Part shown: piece after piece, positions 12,788-26,305 of the stretch | Numbering within the stretch: the first letter of the stretch is position 1 | Layout of the letters: each line of letters opens with the position of its first letter | Program-made: the position numbers and the translations under genes | DNA from: Antitrichia curtipendula | Lineage: Eukaryota; Streptophyta; Bryopsida; Hypnales; Leucodontaceae | NCBI GenBank assembly: GCA_951230915.1 | Contig: OX579640.1 | Location: 8,886,981 to 8,950,980, forward strand | Length of the DNA: 64,000 nt | Reading direction: 5' to 3' | Notes under the pieces: model-generated | What the model was told of the DNA's origin: nothing | What the model saw: the letters and a program-made list of their open reading frames with translations, nothing else | Database searches by the model: none

Positions 12788-13424
12788 GCGCTTGCTATGC
12801 TACGCATTCATTAGAATTTTATTAGAATTTTGATGTATTAGATAAAATGCAGAACAAAAATTTCAATAAATCTTCAAATAAAAATTACTAAAATCTCTGT
12901 ATAATTCTATTTATAATGCATATATTGAAATGTACAATAGAAATTTATTGAATGATGAATGAAATATATGCAATGGTGAATATTGTAAAAGATACACATT
13001 TATTGTAATGCATTCAAAAGTTGACTCAATTGTTACGAACAATGGCAACCCAAAAACTTGGTGAATTGAAAAGAAAAGCTTGTAAATTTCAAAAACTTCA
13101 TGAACAACATAATTGTTGTGAAATCCAAAATCGCTTCAATTGAATAAATTTCTCAAATCATTTGGTAGTAGCAATAGAATTTTGAAATCACAAAAGCTGT
13201 AAAAGTGATATTACAGAGGTGATTGCAAACTACTACTCTATTTCTGTAATATAACATTGTGTGAAAATATTATTTTTATGTATGCATGATTGAAAATATT
13301 TTTACAAAATATTAAAATTAATTATTTCAAAGACTTATTGAAATCATTATCATGCATTCTATTCAAATATATCAAAATTTTACTAATATGTGATACAATG
13401 AATGCGTAGCATAGCAAGCATGAG
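12788..13424. mobile_element. ~640-bp inverted-repeat element
   Basis: CTTGCTATGCTACGCATTCA near 12791 returns as its complement near 13397-13420, followed inward by AATTTTGATGTATTAG versus the complement of a similar AAAATTTTGATATAT stretch. The interior is AT-rich with no gene. Confidence 0.6.
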
Positions 13425-13499
13425 CCCCTATTATTAATGGTAGCATTTGTGATATTACAGAGGGAGTTATGATTTTAGTGGTATGATGTGATGATATTA

Positions 13500-13710
13500 G
13501 GGTGTGATACTTGGTGATATTTATATCAAAATTAGAGGATACCTAGGTAAAATTTGTCTTTTGCTCTTAAAACACAACCATAATCTCTCTATTTTGACCA
13601 ATAAAAAGGGAAAAAAAAATCCTTAAAAAAACACCCAACGTCTTTTGGCTGTCAGCCAGCCAAATGGCGAAAAAACGTGCATAAAAAACAAACACTGTTT
13701 CATTCGGACA
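13500..13710. repeat. Diverged repeat shared with 19385-19590
   Basis: Both read TGATACTTGGTGA, TATATCAAAA, TACCTA(G/A)G, then an A-rich run, CACGTCTTTTTGGCT-like sequence, and a GCCAAATGGCGA/GCCTAATGACA word at similar spacing. Frames across the GC-richer 13.6-13.9 kb stretch are not recognised. Confidence 0.5.
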
Positions 13711-14689
13711 GAGGCCTGCCTGGAACGGAACGGCTGGAAGGCGTGACTGCAGTGTTCCAGTTCCCTTCCATAATGATCCAAAGCCTGACATGGCTGTCGT
13801 TGGGCTCCATTCAATGGAAAAGACAAGAGCGTCAGCGTTTAATTCAACAATTAAAAACCTGCATTAATTGCTTCAATTACTTACTCTTGCCATGATTTAA
13901 ATGCTCACTTTTAGGGAGCATGTCCACTGGACCGGTGAGTATCGGAACCCCTAAATGCTCAAGCCCCAGCTCTCTCAAGTCATCTAAGGTAGGACCACCC
14001 ATACCTAATCACTTAAGGATCTGTAGAGAAAATGGTGAACTATTTAGTGCAATGGAAATTTTTTTCCCATGTAGGAAGATAGAAAATATTGTGATTGTAG
14101 AATTTTCAGAATTTTATTTGCAAAACTGAAATTTCTGTGAATTTAAGAAGGCAAAAAGTGTTCTGAACTAATACCCAATATGTAGAGTCTTGCAATTCCG
14201 ATCATAGAAGAGACTACTTCCTACTCATGTATACAAATTTCAAACTAACACGTGGCATTTAGCAATTGCTCCTCGCAGCCTTGGGTATCGTGCATGTCAT
14301 TAAATCTAGCGATTCTCAAAAAAATTTGCCTGGTCGGAATTAGCTTACCTCTACAGGTTGGAAATCCATCCCTGGTTGGTAATGGGTGGTCCGACCTTAC
14401 AACGCATTTTCTGAACCGAAGAAAAAGGTTAAAATTGATAAGTTTTAAACCATTATTTTCATTTGTTCTAAACCTTCCAATCTTAAACTAAAATATGACA
14501 CATAGCACATGGAGAAATGGAGAAATGTGAAAGCACAACAATATCACGTACGGCTTGAAAGATTAAGGCAAAAGTACCTATTTCAGATAGCCCCCCATTC
14601 TAACTCCACAGGGAGGAATATTGTAGACAATAGTTGCATGCCTTGTTCATTGAAAAATACTCTCTATTTCTATCTTCTCAAAATGAAAA
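13711..14689. other. Spacer, no gene recognised
   Basis: Several 60-80 codon frames exist but have no protein-like features. No clear repeat ends are visible. Confidence 0.45.
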
Positions 14690-14860
14690 TTAAAAAATAT
14701 ATATTCCATATGTTCTCAAGTTAGCATACTACAAGATCTTAGGATTACATGTGTACAATAAAAATGTTTTTTTTTTCCTAAAAATTTGGTACTTGTACTA
14801 GAAATGATCATTTTGGAGTGTTTTTGGTGAAAATATAGTCAAGGAACTTAACGGGTTATT
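14690..14860 (-). mobile_element. TTAA-family fragment
   Basis: Contains CATACTACAAGATCTTAGGA, CTAGAAATGATCATTTTGGA, GGTGAAAATATAGTCAAGG and the end AACTTAACGGGTTA. The other three quarters of the element are absent. Confidence 0.6.
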
Positions 14861-14982
14861 ATTAAGATAACTAATAGGAGGGTATTGTAGATTTAGAGCT
14901 TTTGAGGCTGAACAAATTGTTATCGAAGAAGAATTTAAACATGATAGCTTTACTTTTGCAAAATTTACTTTCCTTCCCATCT

Positions 14983-15097
14983 AACTAGTAGAAACATGGT
15001 TTGCATAGACATTGGAATGACCACAAAAGATCCACAATTAGTCCAATTCATGAGGGCTATTTTTGTGATCTAGACAAACCATGTTTTCACTAGTATC
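14983..15097. repeat. ~115-bp hairpin
   Basis: CTAGTAGAAACATGGTTTGC at the left is repeated inverted as AAACCATGTTTTCACTAG at the right, with a loop of ~65 bp. Confidence 0.5.
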
Positions 15098-16759
15098 TTG
15101 TCATGAGTTGATCCTAAACCTTGCACAAAAATCATGAAACGTTGAATAACTATGTTGGTATCATTATCGATAAATAGACAAAATTTGTTTTCACATTATT
15201 CTTTTAAATGTTTTTCATCTATTTTATATAGATCACACAATAACTTCTTTAAAATTTCATACCCCTATTGAGTATCAAATCTCTTAGGAATTAATGTTCT
15301 TGAGCTCATAAATGCCATGAGTATAAATTTGGGAGCAAAACAATGGTCCAACAATATCATATTCAAAGATTGTCATTGAATAAAATAAGGGACTTTGACA
15401 AGGTTTGAAAATCTCCATTTATTTTCTTGAGTTGTAATTATGATCTTCACTAGTAAATTTGAAGCAAGTGACACCATTAGTTGAGTAGGATGTCCAACAC
15501 AATAGCAATTGTTGAGACTGCTAAGTTACAAATTCAAGTTGTTGGCTAATGTCAAAGCATTCCTTATCTGTTGCTAAAATAAGCTTACAACCTTCAAAGT
15601 GGTGTTCATATACAAGTTGGAGTACTTTCTCAACCCTTGTCCACTACTATATTCCTCACAATAACATCAGGCTTGCAAAACTAAACTCTCCAATTCACTA
15701 TATGAGGGTAATTTGAAAGGCTTGTGATATTGCTTGTGTTGTTGATCAAATTTTGTGCAACAAACCAAAATAAAACTTGTATTCTATTGGTTGGGACCAA
15801 AAGAATTTGCAATTGATAAGCTTGCACCACAAAGATTCAATTGCTGCTAAATTAATCCTTGTCAATGGAAGTGGCCTCCTTCCAAAGACCTTACCAAAGG
15901 CCAAATATTTAAAAAAATGTTAGGCATGTTTTTGTGACCTATGCAAACCCCTAAATTAGGCCCACTCGAATTTTTCTTATTGAGTTTATATTAGTGCTTG
16001 CAGATACCCAATGATAATAATAAGGCCACATTCATTATATTGAGATTGTTTGCAGACTTTAATACAAAATGTTAGTTATTGAAAAATTAATTTAAAAAAT
16101 AGTAATTGAAACCAAAAAATAAACAATGCTCAAATAGTGATTCTATAATGAAATTCTAAAAGTTGGTGTTGTTACCTATTTATAAAAAAATACTAGTAAA
16201 GAGATCAAGCGATTTATCCTTGAGTTGAGAATAAAGATGAGACTGCAAAAAGTCTCAATATAACAAATATGACCTTTAATTTGTATAATGAGTAGAGTAA
16301 GGTACCTCTTCTAGAATCTTTCAAAAATAAAGTGTCTTGAGTTTGAAGATAAAGCTTGAAAGCAAAGGGCACTTTATTTTTGGAAAGGACAAAAAAGGAG
16401 TGTCTTACACCGTATAAGGTCCTCTTCCAAGGGGAATTTTTGTGAGGTATGATAATGAAAATAAGATGCCTTCAATTTACATGGACATCAATTCCAAGGT
16501 AACTTAGAGAATTGAGTTGTAAAAACTAAGAGTTTTTGCTTATCTTTATTAAAGAATACAATGCTTGTTTGTGAGTATAAAGACATGTTTCTTTACTATT
16601 TATATTTGTGTCTCTATCTAATTATTGCTAATATTATAAAAGTATAGAAACATGACTATTATAAAGTTTGAATAAGCAAGAAATATGTTGCAATATTAAA
16701 TTGTAAAATATATAATAAAATAAAGAATAAAAAACCTCATATCTTAAGATCAAAGTAGA
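15098..16759. other. Gene-free AT-rich stretch
   Basis: Both strands were read for transposase-like sequence because the composition is slightly coding-like around 15.2-15.9 kb. Stops are frequent in all frames and no motif was found; a fully decayed element is possible. Confidence 0.4.
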
Positions 16760-17707
16760 TTAACCCCTAAAGGTTTTTGAATATGTTTTTACCAAAATGC
16801 TCTAAAACTGCCAATTGAGGACAAGGACCAATTTAATTTTTTTTAAACTTTTTTGAATACATGTAACCGTAGGATCTTGTAGTAAACTAGTTTGAGAACA
16901 TGTGAAATTTTTTTCAGGAATTTCCACCATGTAGATTGCAAGATATTCGCATTTGAATTGGAAAAAAAACATTTTTTGGCCCTGCGAAAATCGGGCAGCT
17001 GCACTTCAGATGATCACATGTGTATGAAAAAATGCCCAATATGGTGGTTACTCTTTGAATTCATTCTTGAAGGCAAGCTGGAAACATGATTGAAAATTTT
17101 CAGATCATTTGGAATTGTACAACATATACGAAAAAATAGTAAATAGAAAGAAGTAGAAAATTATTCAAAACACTAAATTGTTAATAATTTATTCATGGAA
17201 CTGAAAAATTCCAATCCCAATGGTTATAACGTTATAAAAAACAATCTACACCTAATGTTTTTATTTTTTTTCAAAAATATTTAACATTGAATTAAATAAG
17301 GGGCTTCAAACTTTATCTTAGACCAGAGATTCCACAACTACCCGCAAACTACCCGCAAACTTAAACTCCCATAACTTTTATCTTATTAATCCAAATGGAA
17401 TTATTCAAAGCTTTCCGTGTATATAAATATCTAGAGAACCAATTTCAAATTTAAATTTTAAAAAAAGTGAATTTTCAAGAAGTTTTTTTTGCTGACTGGG
17501 CTGCCCGCTGAGCAATGAAAACAAAAATTATAGCATAACTTTTTAACCATGCAGTCAAAAGTTATGAAAATTGTTGGGCCTTAAAGCTACTCTTTGGGCA
17601 CATATTGTGTGAAAATTTCAAAGAAAAAAACCAAAAACTCCATTTGTAGTGAGCTGCCCAAAATTGCTATGTTGCTAAAAAACGCAGTTTAGTGCTTTAG
17701 GGGTTAA
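16760..17707 (+). mobile_element. TTAA-family element, full length with clean ends
   Basis: Best reference copy: TTAACCCCTAAAGG at the left, CTTTAGGGGTTAA at the right, 948 bp including both TTAA. No longer direct repeat flanks it, so TTAA itself behaves as the target duplication. CCCGCAAACTACCCGCAAACT is a small internal duplication near 17340-17360. Confidence 0.8.
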
Positions 17708-19384
17708 ATAATTTATTCCAGTAGAGATCGCTCTACCAATCATATTATTTGAGCAAAAATTGGATTGAAATTATATACAATAGTATAAAAAGATATCACA
17801 ATCTAACTTGTTTGATTTGTCTCTTATATTTTAATAGTATTTTCTAAGTTATAAAAAATTGTTAAAATTATAGTATTAGGATTAGGTCATCTAGATGTCA
17901 AATGTTAGTTGTTCTCAAATCTTGTAAGATAATAATCTTTTGAAATGACCGTAATTAAATATAAAGATTTCAAATTCCTTCAAATTTTTGTAAAAATTCC
18001 TAATATTTAGTATTAGAAAAAAATTAAAGCTATTTCATAATTTATCGATAAATATTCATAAGTGCAATGGTAGACCTATATGTATAGATACAATATAACT
18101 CATAGTTTATGAATTTTTTTAGAAAGTCACTACTGAATCTATCTTCCAATGTTTATTTTACTTCATATCTTTGCATTTATAGAATTTGTACTACATCTTA
18201 ATCTTTATAAAAGTAACAAATTCTTCAATTTCTTTTGGTTAATTCAATTTTTTTAAAGATCTATACAAGTGCTAGAAAATTATCTTCAACAACAATTTTT
18301 TTGCATTAGTGTACTAGACGTTTACACAACAATTCTAAAGTCTATAATTTTGTTTTTTCAATTCAATTTATGAATATTTCATTTGGAGATGCTTTTCTTT
18401 GGGAGTAGTTGAACCAACTACACTACGTAGATTACAATGATATGATAAGAATGAAGTTTATTTTATAATAAAATATATTTTGTATTAAAGAAAAATATTT
18501 TAAAATTAAATTTTAAGTTTTTTTTAATTATTTATAAGTGTTTCTATTTTCATTCCTAAAATTTATTTCATTTGCTTATATTTCTTTTTATGTTAACAAG
18601 TTATTTCTTTTTAGCTTCATATAAAATTTGAAATTTTTGACTAAGAACTATAATGTAAAGTTATTTAAGTACATTAATAAGTCAAAAATAAAAAGTAACA
18701 CTTGAAAACCTCCAAAACCTCTTAAACTACGATTGGTTTTAAAGGATTATTATTTAATTACATTGATAAAAAAAAATTGGAGAAATTTGAAAACCACTCC
18801 TAAGGTATATAGATTCAAAACTTCCCCCCATTCAATGACAGCCTATATAATTAGCCTACGCTACACGTTGTTCAACCTAATTTAGTGAAATATGTGAAGA
18901 CTTGGCATTTTGACAACTTGACTTGTGGAATTGGGGTTGAAAATGGATTGAAAAGTCAAGGTTTTATAATTTCAATAGATGCCACAAAGTGGTCTTTACA
19001 TATTGCAAAAGATACATTTGTTCTTCTACAATCTTAAGGAATGCTTTTAGATTACTATTGCAATCATGTAGGGAATGAAAATAATTGCATTAAAATTCAA
19101 ATGGAGACAAATAGTCCCTCCTACTGACAACAATACAAAGGTATATGGTTCTGCATTGACCACCTATAATGTGTGTATTTTTATTCAAAAGTGAGTTGAC
19201 TAAAATACTTATAAACAATTCTTTGATGTGCTTTTCTGTTGCCAACAAAAAAAATCCATGAGTCTTGATTAGTCTAAATATGTGAAATGACCGAAAGGAC
19301 AATAATGTATCATCTTCATTGTTTGTTTTTTCTTTTTTTTATAAATAATTTTGGACAAGTAGCCACCTATTTCTTCAATCTTCA
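17708..19384. other. AT-rich spacer, no gene recognised
   Basis: Very AT-rich with many homopolymer runs. No repeat ends or credible frames seen. Confidence 0.5.
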
Positions 19385-19590
19385 TATGATACTTGGTGAC
19401 ACCTATATCAAAACGAAGTCATACCTAAGTATCATTTGGCTATTGGTCTAAAAATAAAAATACAAAAATAATATTGCTATTATGACCCCCAAAAAATAAA
19501 AATTTCCTTTACAAAAAATAGCCCACGTCTTTTTGGCTATAGCCTAATGACAAAACATCATGCGTCAAAAAACACTGGTCATCTTATCCT
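19385..19590. repeat. Diverged copy of the 13500-13710 repeat
   Basis: TGATACTTGGTGACACCTATATCAAAA is followed by TACCTAAG and CCCACGTCTTTTTGGCTATA, matching the earlier copy in order and orientation. The 500 bp after it has no identified content. Confidence 0.5.
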
Positions 19591-20135
19591 GATCAGTATG
19601 CCTGGTGGGCACTGTAATGTAGATTCATGATGCCAGAGGCTTTTGGACCTCGGTTCATTAGGGCCGTCGTCCCAACAATTGTGCACTCATTGCTTACCAA
19701 AAGCTAAGCCAGAAAATGAATAAATTTTACATTCCCTCACGGACCCTCGAGAGTTGATGAGTTCTAAAGTACAGGTCGAATCCAAGTCATAAATTATGGA
19801 ACGTGAAGTTACCCATTCTGCCACAGTGGCATCCCACGTGACGCACGTAAATCATGGATATGGGTGTTCGCCACTCAAATAGCATAACCGTGATGATATG
19901 TAGCAACAATGATTGTAGAATAATAACTAGAATCAGGCAGTCCTTATGAGCACATTTGTAATAAGGTATTCCACATACCTATTTCCGACAATATTAAGCG
20001 TTTGAGCATATGCATTAATTGAGAAATGGTGGTGGTGGGGATGATTTTTTTTGGTTAGGGAATAGACATAATGAAGATTGTACTATTTTCAGCTAATTTT
20101 TCATCAAGTTTGGAATTAGTAAAAATTACCTCCTA

Positions 20136-21055
20136 AAGGATCAAAATGCATTTTTTGGCAACATAGAAATTTTGGGTAAGTTTATGTGACTACAAATTTT
20201 CATTCTTTTAGGTTGAAATTTTAATAGAAGGTGGAGATCAAGTATATCTTTTGTATGCACTAAATTTCATGACATTTGGAAATATGAATCAAAAGTTATG
20301 GCCTAACATGTTACTTCTTTTCCTCAGCCGAGCAATCTGGACAAATAAAAAAACATCACTTTTTTCATAAACAAAAATTTGAAATTGGTTTTCAAGAGTT
20401 ATATATATGTGGGAAGCTTTGAATCATTCCATTTTGATCAATGAGTCAAAAGTTATGAAGAACTTTAGTTTGTAGGCAATTATGGATTTTCTACTCTAAA
20501 ATAAACTTTGAAGTCCTTTGTCTTACTCAATTTCAATGTTTTTGAAAAAAATAAAATTATAGGATTTAGATTGTTTATTACAACATTTCAACCATTGGGA
20601 TTGTCATTTTTCAATTTCATAACCAAATTCTCAGTAACAATTTTGTATTTTGAATCATTATCTATTTCTTTCTACTTACTATATTTTTCCTATATGTTGT
20701 GCAATTCCAAATGATGTGAAATTTTTTGAGCATGTAGCCAACTTGTTTAGGAAAAAGAATCAAAAGAATCACCACCATTTTTGACATTTTTCATACATAT
20801 GTGAGCTTGTGAAGTGTAGGTGCCTTGTTTTTTGCAAGGCCCCCCAAACAATTCAGTGAATTTGAATGCTTATATCTTGCAATCCACATGGTGGAAATTT
20901 CTGAAATTTTTACCACATGTTTTCAAGTCAACATACTACAAGATCCCATGGTTACATGTGTCAAAAAAGGTTTTAAGAAAAAAAATACTTATACTAGAAA
21001 TGGCAGTTTTGGAGCGGTTTTGATAAAAACACAGTCAAGGAACTTAAGGGGTTAA
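20136..21055 (-). mobile_element. TTAA-family element, full length, minus orientation
   Basis: Left end TTACCTCCTAAAGGATC (one base off TTAA), right end GGAACTTAAGGGGTTAA. All internal landmarks are present, including AAGCTTTGAATCATTCCATT and TACTACAAGATCCCATGG. Confidence 0.72.
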
Positions 21056-22891
21056 TTCATGAATAACCCCTGTAAGTAAAAAAACTATTAGCTAAAAGGT
21101 GTTACAAAGGAAGAACAAAATCTAGTATAAAAGATTATTTAAATAGAACCAATAAAGTTAGTTAATTTGTTTTTGTTGTACTTCTTATGACTTTATGCAA
21201 ACTTTTTACATTAGAATGAAATTTCAATTTATCCAATATTTTTCCTTCTAATAGTATCCAAAATAATAATTTTAGGGAGAAAATATGTAGTTAACTTTCC
21301 AAAAAAGATATTGTTTTATTTAGAAAACAATCATAAGACTTATAAAGTTCATAAAACTTAATTTTTGGATGACTTTCATTTTTTTGGCCTATCAATTGAC
21401 GCTTTTAGAAATGTAGAAGGCATTTTCTTAATCATCCTTATCCATGATCCATAAATCAATAAAAGAGTAAGTGAAGAGTTAGTGGTCTTTTGTTTTGTAA
21501 TTTTAATTTCTTTACGTTTAGTAGTTCAATGTAAACCTAAAATCCAATGCAATGAACCTTTTGTTCACAATGAGCACATTATTTAGATGTTGACTCTGTT
21601 ATTATCATTTCATGTATGTTTTGAAATAAAAACACTTTAGAATTCAATATCTATTCATCATAAGATTTTTGAGGCCAAATACAAGATCGTGAGTTCCTGA
21701 GCTGCGATATACAACAAAAACTTTGCCAAATCAACCATCTAACGTGACCATGACCGTGTCATGTCAGATAGTATTATTTAGTTAATTATAATTATTTTTA
21801 AATTATTTAAATTATTTAATTGCTTCACAACATGGAGGATAAGCTTGAAACAACCTTCCCATGCTTCAAGTCCCTTCTAATGCTCTCATTTGTTATACCA
21901 AATCACCAATGTGCATACTATTATGGTGAGGCTTTTCAACAACACCGACATTATGATTGACCCTAGTGATATAGCAACACCCCCCGTAATGCTATCGAAG
22001 CAAATTTAATTGTGGTGTGGTGTGTACAATTATAGTATTTTTTTTAAAACAAGATGTATATTGTAATCACCAAGCAAATTGATATCCACCTTAGCTATAT
22101 GAAATTTTTTCATAAGTCATGTAGGCCAAAGAGACTCAACCTATCCTCTATTTATGTTCTTTCGAGGTAATGTCTCGTTCCAATTTACCATAACTTGCAC
22201 CAACTGTCGGTAAGGTTAAGCCAGTTATGGATCCCAAGATAAAGTGCAGATGCTCAAAGAATAACAAAATCAACTCTAGAATGTACTTTAAAGACATATT
22301 CTACATTGACCAAAAAAAATTTGTATATCTATTTCCTAGCAAGTTAGTTTACGAGGTCTCATCTTGCTCTAGATTGAAGGAGAGAAAAATTTGCATCAAT
22401 AGAAACTAAAATAATTGCATCTATTTGTTGCCAGTTTCTAATCCCTACATATTATTACCTAAAATTTACAACATCTATTCATGAGAGTCTAGAGTCAAAT
22501 CTAGATACACCTATTTTCAACATAATGTAAATTTATAATTCACTCCCACGGTATCCAAAAAATGCACGCTTAATGATTATAGAATTTCATCCTAACTTTA
22601 AACATGAATCAACAAAAATTTAAACATTTAAAAAATAAGAAACTTTAGACGTGCTTACTTCAATGAATGTGAACAAGTTTAGGTAGGTTGAAAGTTAACA
22701 CTACCCATTGGTTGCACAATGAACAAATGGTAGTTGCACCTAATAGTGACATATTTCTTTCTTGGTCATTTGCATTGGGCCTTGAATGGACACCTGAAGT
22801 TGCCCCAAACTACCATGAATTTCCTAGAGCAAGCAATGTTAGTTGAAGCATTTCGGGCTTCAAGAGTGTTTGTCTAAAGGGAGTCTAGTGA
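21056..22891. other. Gene-free stretch with one dispersed repeat
   Basis: Around 21690-21830, TTCCTGAGCTG..AACTTTGCCAAAT..TGTCATGTCAGA runs into an ATTTAATT-rich block. The same order appears inverted at 44690-44790, so this is a shared element end. Otherwise nothing is seen. Confidence 0.4.
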
Positions 22892-23180
22892 CATCATCAC
22901 AAAGTTTACAACCTATGATTTGTCAACAATTATCGTGTGGTTCCTGTTGTTTCATGGGTCCGCACCTTAATTTAACGGTTATCCCATTGTTACGATGCAT
23001 CATTAGTTGCTCAATGAACATAGGATAGTTGCAACTAATGATGCATCGTAACGATGCAATAAATTGTGCAGCAATGCATTGTAACGATGCGATCTGTTAA
23101 ATGAAAGTGCGAACCTATGAAACAACAGGAACCATACGATAAGTGTTGACAAATCGTAGGTTGTAAACTTTTTGATGATG
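22892..23180. mobile_element. ~290-bp foldback element
   Basis: Arms of ~80 bp (22892-22974 and 23105-23180) pair with few mismatches, and a second inner pair (22988-23010 with 23031-23057, core GATGCATCATTAGTTGC) lies near the apex. GCATCGTTACGATGC-type words recur. Non-coding. Confidence 0.7.
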
Positions 23181-25281
23181 TATAGGTGCCCTATGCTCTC
23201 AACTTTGAGAATTTGTAAAATATTATCCAAATTCAAGAAAACTACAATAGGAATGCATGTCAAAGTTGCTAAATAACCTCATAACCTTTTTGGAATTTGT
23301 ACAATAAAAGATTGTAGAACCCCAAATGGTGGTGTTTTCTGAGTGCAGGTACCTTTGCGGCTCGTCGTGCTGGGACGTGCTGGGACGGACTGCTGGGGTA
23401 GCGTCATGGAGCACATGACAAGGACATTGGAGCAGCTGCACGGAGCTGGCATGGAATGCTGCAGCAAGGCTACGATGTCCTTGCCATGGGCACCCACGGC
23501 CAAGGGGTTTTGATCACCACAATCATCCCGGAATTCAAGCTCAAGATATTGTGTAATACCACTGGTGACCATATTACTTAACCCCTTTTGCAGGTTGGAC
23601 TTCAGAGTACAAGCAAATCCTGGGCCGTATTTTGAGGCCAATTTGTATTTAAAGCAGTATTTCATGCTTTATAAAGCTGCTTTTTGAGCCGAGTTTTTTT
23701 TCTTGAGTTCCTAGGAGAGGCTAGTATAGGGTAGCAAAATTTATGGACATACTCTGATGGTCAAAAATTTGTAAAAAATATAAGTATGGATCAAGTTTGG
23801 GCAAGGTATTATGTCGAGGTTCCTGTATTCGCCATTTGGTACTCCTTGTATGTGATGATTGAGCAGGACCGCTGTGTCAGAACAAATCAGGGCGATGTGA
23901 AGGCGTTGTACAGGTTATATGGTTTATAATGACCTGCAGTTCAGGTATAACCTTCAGGTGACAAGGGAGTCCAACTGCCTGATTATAACTCGCAGGGAAA
24001 TAACTGCTTGGTTACAAGGAAATAATTCACAGGAAAATAATTTCGCCTGAAGATGACGAGTGTAGTAGGACTCAAATGTTCTTACATTGTATCTTCTTTG
24101 GTTCAGGACTTCAAGTGGTTCTCCAAGTGCTGGAGTTGAGCTCTGTAATCAATATTCCAATTTCCAGAACTCATTGTCAGAATTATGTGCATAGAAGCAT
24201 CTTAGCAAACAAATGACAAAAATGATGCCCGTTCATCGTCCACATCTCTTTGTAATGTGCACTTCCGTTGCTCTTACTAGTACCGCTCATACTCCATGCT
24301 GTTGATCTTCCTGTCCCTACTGTTGCGATCAAACCCGAGGACCCAGTCACTTATGTAAGACCTCAAAAACTATTCAAATTTATTGTGGGAACTATTTAAA
24401 TCTATTGCCAAAATAGAAGCATAGAGTGGAAGAGATCTTGTCTTACTCGATTACTTCGTCGGCTTTCTTCATGGAATCGATTTTTGCAAGTTCCCATTGC
24501 TCTGCCACCCATTCAGATTACCATCAGAAGGTCTACAATGATGATCGAGCATTAGACTCGAATTTCTATTGCAGAGTAGAGGCTACACACAGAATTGCTC
24601 CTTGTCTTTCTCTTGTTTGAATCAGTATTCAATCTCGGCTTTCACTTGCTTGTCCAGGGCTTCCTTATCTACATAGTATATGGCCAGAGCATGAGATCGA
24701 GTTGAAGCTCTCGTGATAGAACGGCCGTGAGCGAAACAAGGCTAATCGACTATTACACTGGAATCGGTACATGAAATGAATCAAGTGATGGGAGTGAAAT
24801 TGGTACCGCAATTTTTAACTTAGGATTTCCGAGAATCCTTTACCCCCGTTTTTCCATGTCAAATTGGCGTACTCGCAAAAATTCCCGCGTGCCAAGCACA
24901 CATTGGAGCCGCAAGTGCAGCATTCTTTACTCTCAGTGTCATCCATCTAAACCCAAACGTTGCAATGCAATGCAACTGCCATTGACCGGTTTAGCCTGTC
25001 CAAGAATCATTGTATCTGACACAACATACCTTCACGTACCTCCACGAGATTTCTGGTTTGTAAGCTACGTATACTCCCAAATACACAGGAACGCCTGTTC
25101 TCACAGGTGGGGAATCTACATACTTTCAATTTTTATTTATTTTTAAAATCCAAAAAATTCTCCATAACTTTGCCCCCATTCTCATAGTTGCACGTATTTT
25201 CAGGGAAAACAAGATAGGCCTCTAAAACTGAAGAATACAAGCCACAGTAGGCCATTTTGGGTCGTAACATGCAAAAGGGGT
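23181..25281. other. Moderately GC-richer stretch, origin unclear
   Basis: From 23336 an acceptor-like TTTTCTGAGTGCAG is followed by a ~55-codon open stretch (containing GSVMEHMTRTLEQLHGAG), with a 128-codon frame on the other strand. Neither is recognised. 23900-24060 carries repeated TATAACCTTCAGG/TTACAAGG-type words and 24.3-25.1 kb several short frames. Possibly captured or decayed gene sequence. Confidence 0.3.
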
Positions 25282-25728
25282 TAAGGTAAACCAGCCCATT
25301 ACGGTCAGATGACCCATAGTGGACATCTTATGCCCCCATGATGGTTTTTCATACCACAATCAATATCTAACCTGACACCTATGGAGTGATTATTGACCTC
25401 ATTAGGAACACCCAATTTTTTCAGTGTAAACCATTGTAGGAAGTGATTTTTCATGGCATTCCACATTAGAAATTATTGTGACCACTTTAGGTGATTAAGA
25501 TGAGCATATTGGATACACTTTTTGTTGGTTATGGAGCAACCTGTAGACCATATTGGGAAGATCACTTCAAAAATACATAACTAATTCACACTTTGTCTGA
25601 AAAATAAAATTCCAGTTGCTCTCACTATTTCTCACACTTATCTTTAAGTGAGAAAAAAATTTGAAAATTTTCAGCAATGGCATGAGGGTGGACTCAAAAT
25701 TTTGACCACAATAGGCTGGTTTACCTTA
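25282..25728. mobile_element. 447-bp MITE, TAAGGTAAACCAG ends
   Basis: TAAGGTAAACCAGCCCATTA at the left; the right end is the complement of TAAGGTAAACCAGCCTATTG. The ends match the 144-bp hairpin at 5584, but the interior is single-copy in the window. Confidence 0.72.
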
Positions 25729-25743
25729 TACCACTAAGATAAC

Positions 25744-26048
25744 TAAGGTAGGTGTCTGTAAAAGTGACCTGACTCTAAAAGCGACCTCTAACACAAAGGT
25801 ACATTCTACTTTCTTCAATGTACCAATGTTGTACATTTCAAGAGGGGGTTGCTTTTAGAAACCATTGCATTTCAACTTCAAAAATTTGTCAGTAATTCCA
25901 CAATCCAAAAAATATGAAACGACTCAGATTAGATGCCAATTCCATTTTTTCTTCCTAGTAAAATTTACTGAAAATTGTTTCAAAGAGTTTAGCTTTTCTG
26001 AAAACGCAATTAGCTCTTAAAGGGTTGCTTTAACAACTTCCTACCTTA
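25744..26048 (+). mobile_element. TAAGGTAG-family MITE
   Basis: Begins TAAGGTAGGTGTC and ends CTTCCTACCTTA, 305 bp, inverted relative to 8631-8920. It lies 15 bp from the preceding MITE. Confidence 0.75.
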
Positions 26049-26069
26049 CACAAAATTGTAGTGGAATTA

Positions 26070-26305
26070 GGTTGCCTTAACAATTAGGTTGCCTTACCCC
26101 AAGAAAGGCACTTTACAAGACATCAAAGTCAACAAATACTTCTACAAATATTTTCATTTGTACACATAGAGGTTCATGAGTTCCAATTACAACAATACCT
26201 AATCTAAAACTGTGGTGCATTCTTGCATAGTAACAAGTAGATATTTATGTAGTGTCAAATGCCAAGAAATTAGTGAGGGGCAACCTAATTTCACTGTTCA
26301 ATGTA
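26070..26305 (-). mobile_element. Copy of the 10496-10728 MITE
   Basis: Reads AATTAGGTTGCCTTA at one end and GGCAACCTAATTTCAC at the other, and shares AAATACTTCTACAAATATTT and AGGTTCATGAG with the other copy in inverse order. A 19-bp end segment is duplicated at 26071 and 26089. Confidence 0.55.

Noticed and set aside
15200..15900. Possible hAT-type transposase remnant on the minus strand
   Set aside because: Dense stops in all frames and no conserved motif could be found by eye.
19560..19880. A tRNA-like GGTCGAATCC word near 19770
   Set aside because: No matching acceptor, D or anticodon stems at the needed spacing.
23279..23665. 128-codon minus-strand frame
   Set aside because: No recognisable family and a competing open stretch on the other strand; kept only as an unclear region.
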